In this document: positions 9,166-9,633 of the stretch, piece after piece | Numbering within the stretch: position 1 is the stretch's first letter | Layout of the letters: every line of letters begins with the position of its first letter | DNA from: Coriobacteriales bacterium | GTDB lineage: Bacteria; Actinomycetota; Coriobacteriia; Coriobacteriales; UBA8131 | NCBI GenBank assembly: GCA_031286975.1 | Contig: JAITTM010000044.1 | Span: 1 to 9,633 of the forward strand | DNA length: 9,633 bases | Direction: 5' to 3' | Program-made: the position numbers and the translations under genes | Notes under the pieces: model-generated | What the model was told of the DNA's origin: nothing | The model's database searches: none | What the model saw: the letters and a program-made list of their open reading frames with translations, nothing else

Positions 9166-9224
9166 GTGTTGTACCCCTGTGCCGCCGGTGTGTTGCTGGT
9201 GCGCCCGTGTGTTGGGCTGTGTTG
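9166..9224 (-). promoter_or_regulatory. U-depleted CAACAC-rich leader tract, possible Rho loading region
   Basis: In the - strand transcript, CAACAC occurs four times (+ strand GTGTTG at 9166-9171, 9190-9195, 9209-9214 and 9219-9224). There is no U at all over 9174-9226 and only two in 9151-9226. C clearly exceeds G, and no long perfect hairpin is seen. An untranslated, C-rich, weakly structured tract between the upstream ORF's stop and ilvB fits a Rho utilisation site. That is inference, since such sites have no strict consensus. Confidence 0.35.
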
Positions 9225-9252
9225 CCTAAGCGCCAGCATAGCCAGCGTTGTG

Positions 9253-9285
9253 CCAGAGGTCACTCTGGAACAAGCGGGCGCTTGT
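9253..9285 (-). promoter_or_regulatory. Paired hairpins at the end of the ilvB upstream ORF
   Basis: Two perfect hairpins lie one base apart. One is CCAGAG/CTCTGG with a 4-nt loop (9253-9268). The other is ACAAGCG/CGCTTGT with only 2 nt between the strands, or 6 bp and a 4-nt loop (9270-9285). The stop codon of the upstream ORF (9262-9260) falls in the loop of the first. Bases 9277-9283 of the second hairpin can instead pair with 9228-9234 (7 bp), giving two mutually exclusive folds. A translating ribosome would cover these stems, so the arrangement looks like an attenuator, but no U-run follows either stem. Confidence 0.45.
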
Positions 9286-9436
9286 GCCTGTGAACCCGTA
9301 AGTTTACTGCAATTTCAGGCCTCGTAGCTTGAGCATGGGTGTTTTTACGTATGCGGTGGTTCACGCGGGCGATAACGGCGGGCAGGCGAGGCGCAAAGGA
9401 GGTGCAAAGGAGGGGCAAAGGAGGTAAAGCGAGCAT
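9260..9436 (-). CDS. Leu/Pro-rich upstream ORF, probable leader peptide for ilvB
   Basis: This 58-codon ORF lies directly upstream of ilvB. Its ATG (9436-9434) has a strong SD, AAGGAGG (- strand; + 9444-9450), 7 nt upstream. The peptide starts MLALPPLPLLCTSFAPRLPA and continues with VIARV. Six of the first 18 codons are Leu, using CTC, TTA, TTG, CTC, CTT and CTG, including A/T-ending forms expected to be scarce in a GC-rich genome. Val/Ile codons follow at 21, 22 and 25. The remainder is basic (Arg/His/Lys) with no recognisable domain. Early clustering of BCAA codons before a BCAA operon is the hallmark of leader peptides that sense charged tRNA, as before ilv operons of enterobacteria and corynebacteria. 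At 58 residues it is longer than most. It ends 122 nt before ilvB. Expression is inferred from the SD, composition and position. Confidence 0.6.
   Translation of the reverse strand: MLALPPLPLLCTSFAPRLPAVIARVNHRIRKNTHAQATRPEIAVNLRVHRHKRPLVPE
9393..9424 (-). repeat. Three 11-bp-spaced anti-Shine-Dalgarno repeats in the leader ORF
   Basis: On the + strand GCAAAGGAGG occurs at 9393-9402, 9404-9413 and 9415-9424, an exact period of 11 bp. In the - strand transcript each copy reads CCUCCUUUGC, within codons 5-15 of the leader ORF. Each can pair over 8 bp with the ilvB ribosome site (9145-9152) and over 7 bp with the leader's own ribosome site (9444-9450). Because 11 is not a multiple of 3, the copies fall in different frames, so the conservation is not explained by a repeated peptide. 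Confidence 0.8.
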
Positions 9437-9448
9437 CCCCCTGCCTCC

Positions 9449-9477
9449 TTGTCATGCGTCGTTGGCTTCGCTACAAT
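9449..9477 (+). promoter_or_regulatory. Sigma70-type promoter facing right
   Basis: TTGTCA (9449-9454) and TACAAT (9472-9477) are separated by exactly 17 bp, each close to consensus. The predicted start is near 9484, giving a leader of about 43 nt before the TTG at 9528. It points away from the ilv cluster. Confidence 0.7.
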
Positions 9478-9507
9478 TATGCGACTTTTTATGTTTCTAA
9501 GAATCAA
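9476..9507 (-). promoter_or_regulatory. Possible promoter of the ilv transcript
   Basis: On the - strand CATAAT (9481-9476) is a good -10 element, placed so that transcription would begin near 9469, about 33 nt before the leader ORF. The -35 is poor: TTGATT (9507-9502) is 20 bp away and no better hexamer lies at 16-18 bp. The -10 overlaps that of the divergent + strand promoter by two bases. The position is attractive; the match is weak. Confidence 0.4.
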
Positions 9508-9527
9508 ACAAGGTCAGGGGTGACAGT

Positions 9528-9633
9528 TTGGCAACCATAGAATTATACGCGGGCAAAATCAACCAGATGCCCGGCTTGATCAATGACCTCAAGAAAAGCG
9601 TAGACGAATACAAATCCGAACTGTTCTCCCTCA
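9528..9633 (+). CDS. Start of a small-helix protein, cut by the window edge
   Basis: Only the first 35 codons are in the window. The TTG at 9528 is preceded by AGGGG (9516-9520) at 7 nt and by a good promoter. The nearby GTG (9520) reaches a stop after six codons, and the in-frame ATG at 9567 has no ribosome site. The translation, which begins LATIELYAGKINQMPGLIND and ends KSELFSL, is hydrophilic and predicted helical, with no signal peptide. It recalls the small helical proteins of the WXG/LXG type encoded at the start of type VII secretion loci in Gram-positive bacteria, but the fragment is too short for a firm assignment. If right, the genes beyond 9633 would include further secretion or toxin components. 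Confidence 0.6.
   Translation, partial: MATIELYAGKINQMPGLINDLKKSVDEYKSELFSL

Noticed and set aside
9138..9263. N-terminal extension of IlvB starting at 9263
   Set aside because: The extra 42 residues are unlike the family N-terminus, would overlap the leader ORF's stop, and lack the strong ribosome site found at 9145-9152.
9138..9300. T-box riboswitch upstream of ilvB
   Set aside because: No AGGGTGGNACCGCG-like T-box and no U-tailed terminator/antiterminator pair is seen on the - strand.
9393..9424. CRISPR-like array
   Set aside because: Units are 10 bp with 1-bp gaps and no spacers.
9520..9540. GTG at 9520 as the start of the right-edge gene
   Set aside because: Its frame meets a stop after six codons; the TTG at 9528 stays open to the window end.

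Overview
The window is 9.6 kb of GC-rich bacterial DNA. It carries a partial membrane-bound LuxR-type regulator and an MFS transporter on the + strand, a branched-chain amino acid (BCAA) biosynthesis cluster on the - strand, and the first 35 codons of a further + strand gene at the right edge. The best guess for the host is an anaerobic actinobacterium of the Coriobacteriia, probably Eggerthellaceae. That rests on the polytopic membrane domain fused to a C-terminal LuxR helix-turn-helix beside an MFS gene, a pairing common in that group, together with high GC and frequent GTG/TTG starts. No rRNA or other taxonomic marker is present, so this is inference.

Layout: 1-1284 (+) is a LuxR-family regulator that lacks its N-terminus because it runs off the left edge. 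1426-2631 (+) is a 12-helix MFS permease. A perfect 16-bp bidirectional terminator at 2662-2699 separates it from the convergent BCAA cluster. Read in transcription order (right to left), that cluster is a short Leu/Pro-rich upstream ORF (9436-9260), ilvB (9137-7386), ilvN (7369-6827), ilvC (6757-5756), a zinc-ribbon multi-pass membrane protein (5673-4669) and ilvD (4594-2747). At the right edge a sigma70-like promoter (9449-9477) faces away from the cluster and precedes a TTG-started gene at 9528.

IlvB and IlvN form acetohydroxyacid synthase, with IlvN as the probable valine-sensing subunit. IlvC reduces and isomerises its product, and IlvD dehydrates the result to the 2-keto acids that lead to valine, isoleucine and leucine. 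ilvB and ilvN are 16 bp apart. The other gaps are 69-82 bp, so one long transcript is possible, but separate promoters cannot be excluded.

The most interesting stretch is the roughly 390-bp region upstream of ilvB. It holds an upstream ORF with its own strong Shine-Dalgarno site and Leu codons clustered at its start. Inside it are three 11-bp-spaced copies of a sequence exactly complementary to the ilvB Shine-Dalgarno site. Two adjacent hairpins sit at its stop codon, one of which competes with an alternative long-range pairing, and a U-free CAACAC-rich tract precedes ilvB. No T-box and no U-tailed intrinsic terminator are visible. Together these suggest leader-peptide control of BCAA synthesis acting through Shine-Dalgarno sequestration and/or Rho. 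Other oddities are Ala/Pro-rich insertions in IlvD and IlvB and the unrelated membrane protein inside the ilv cluster.
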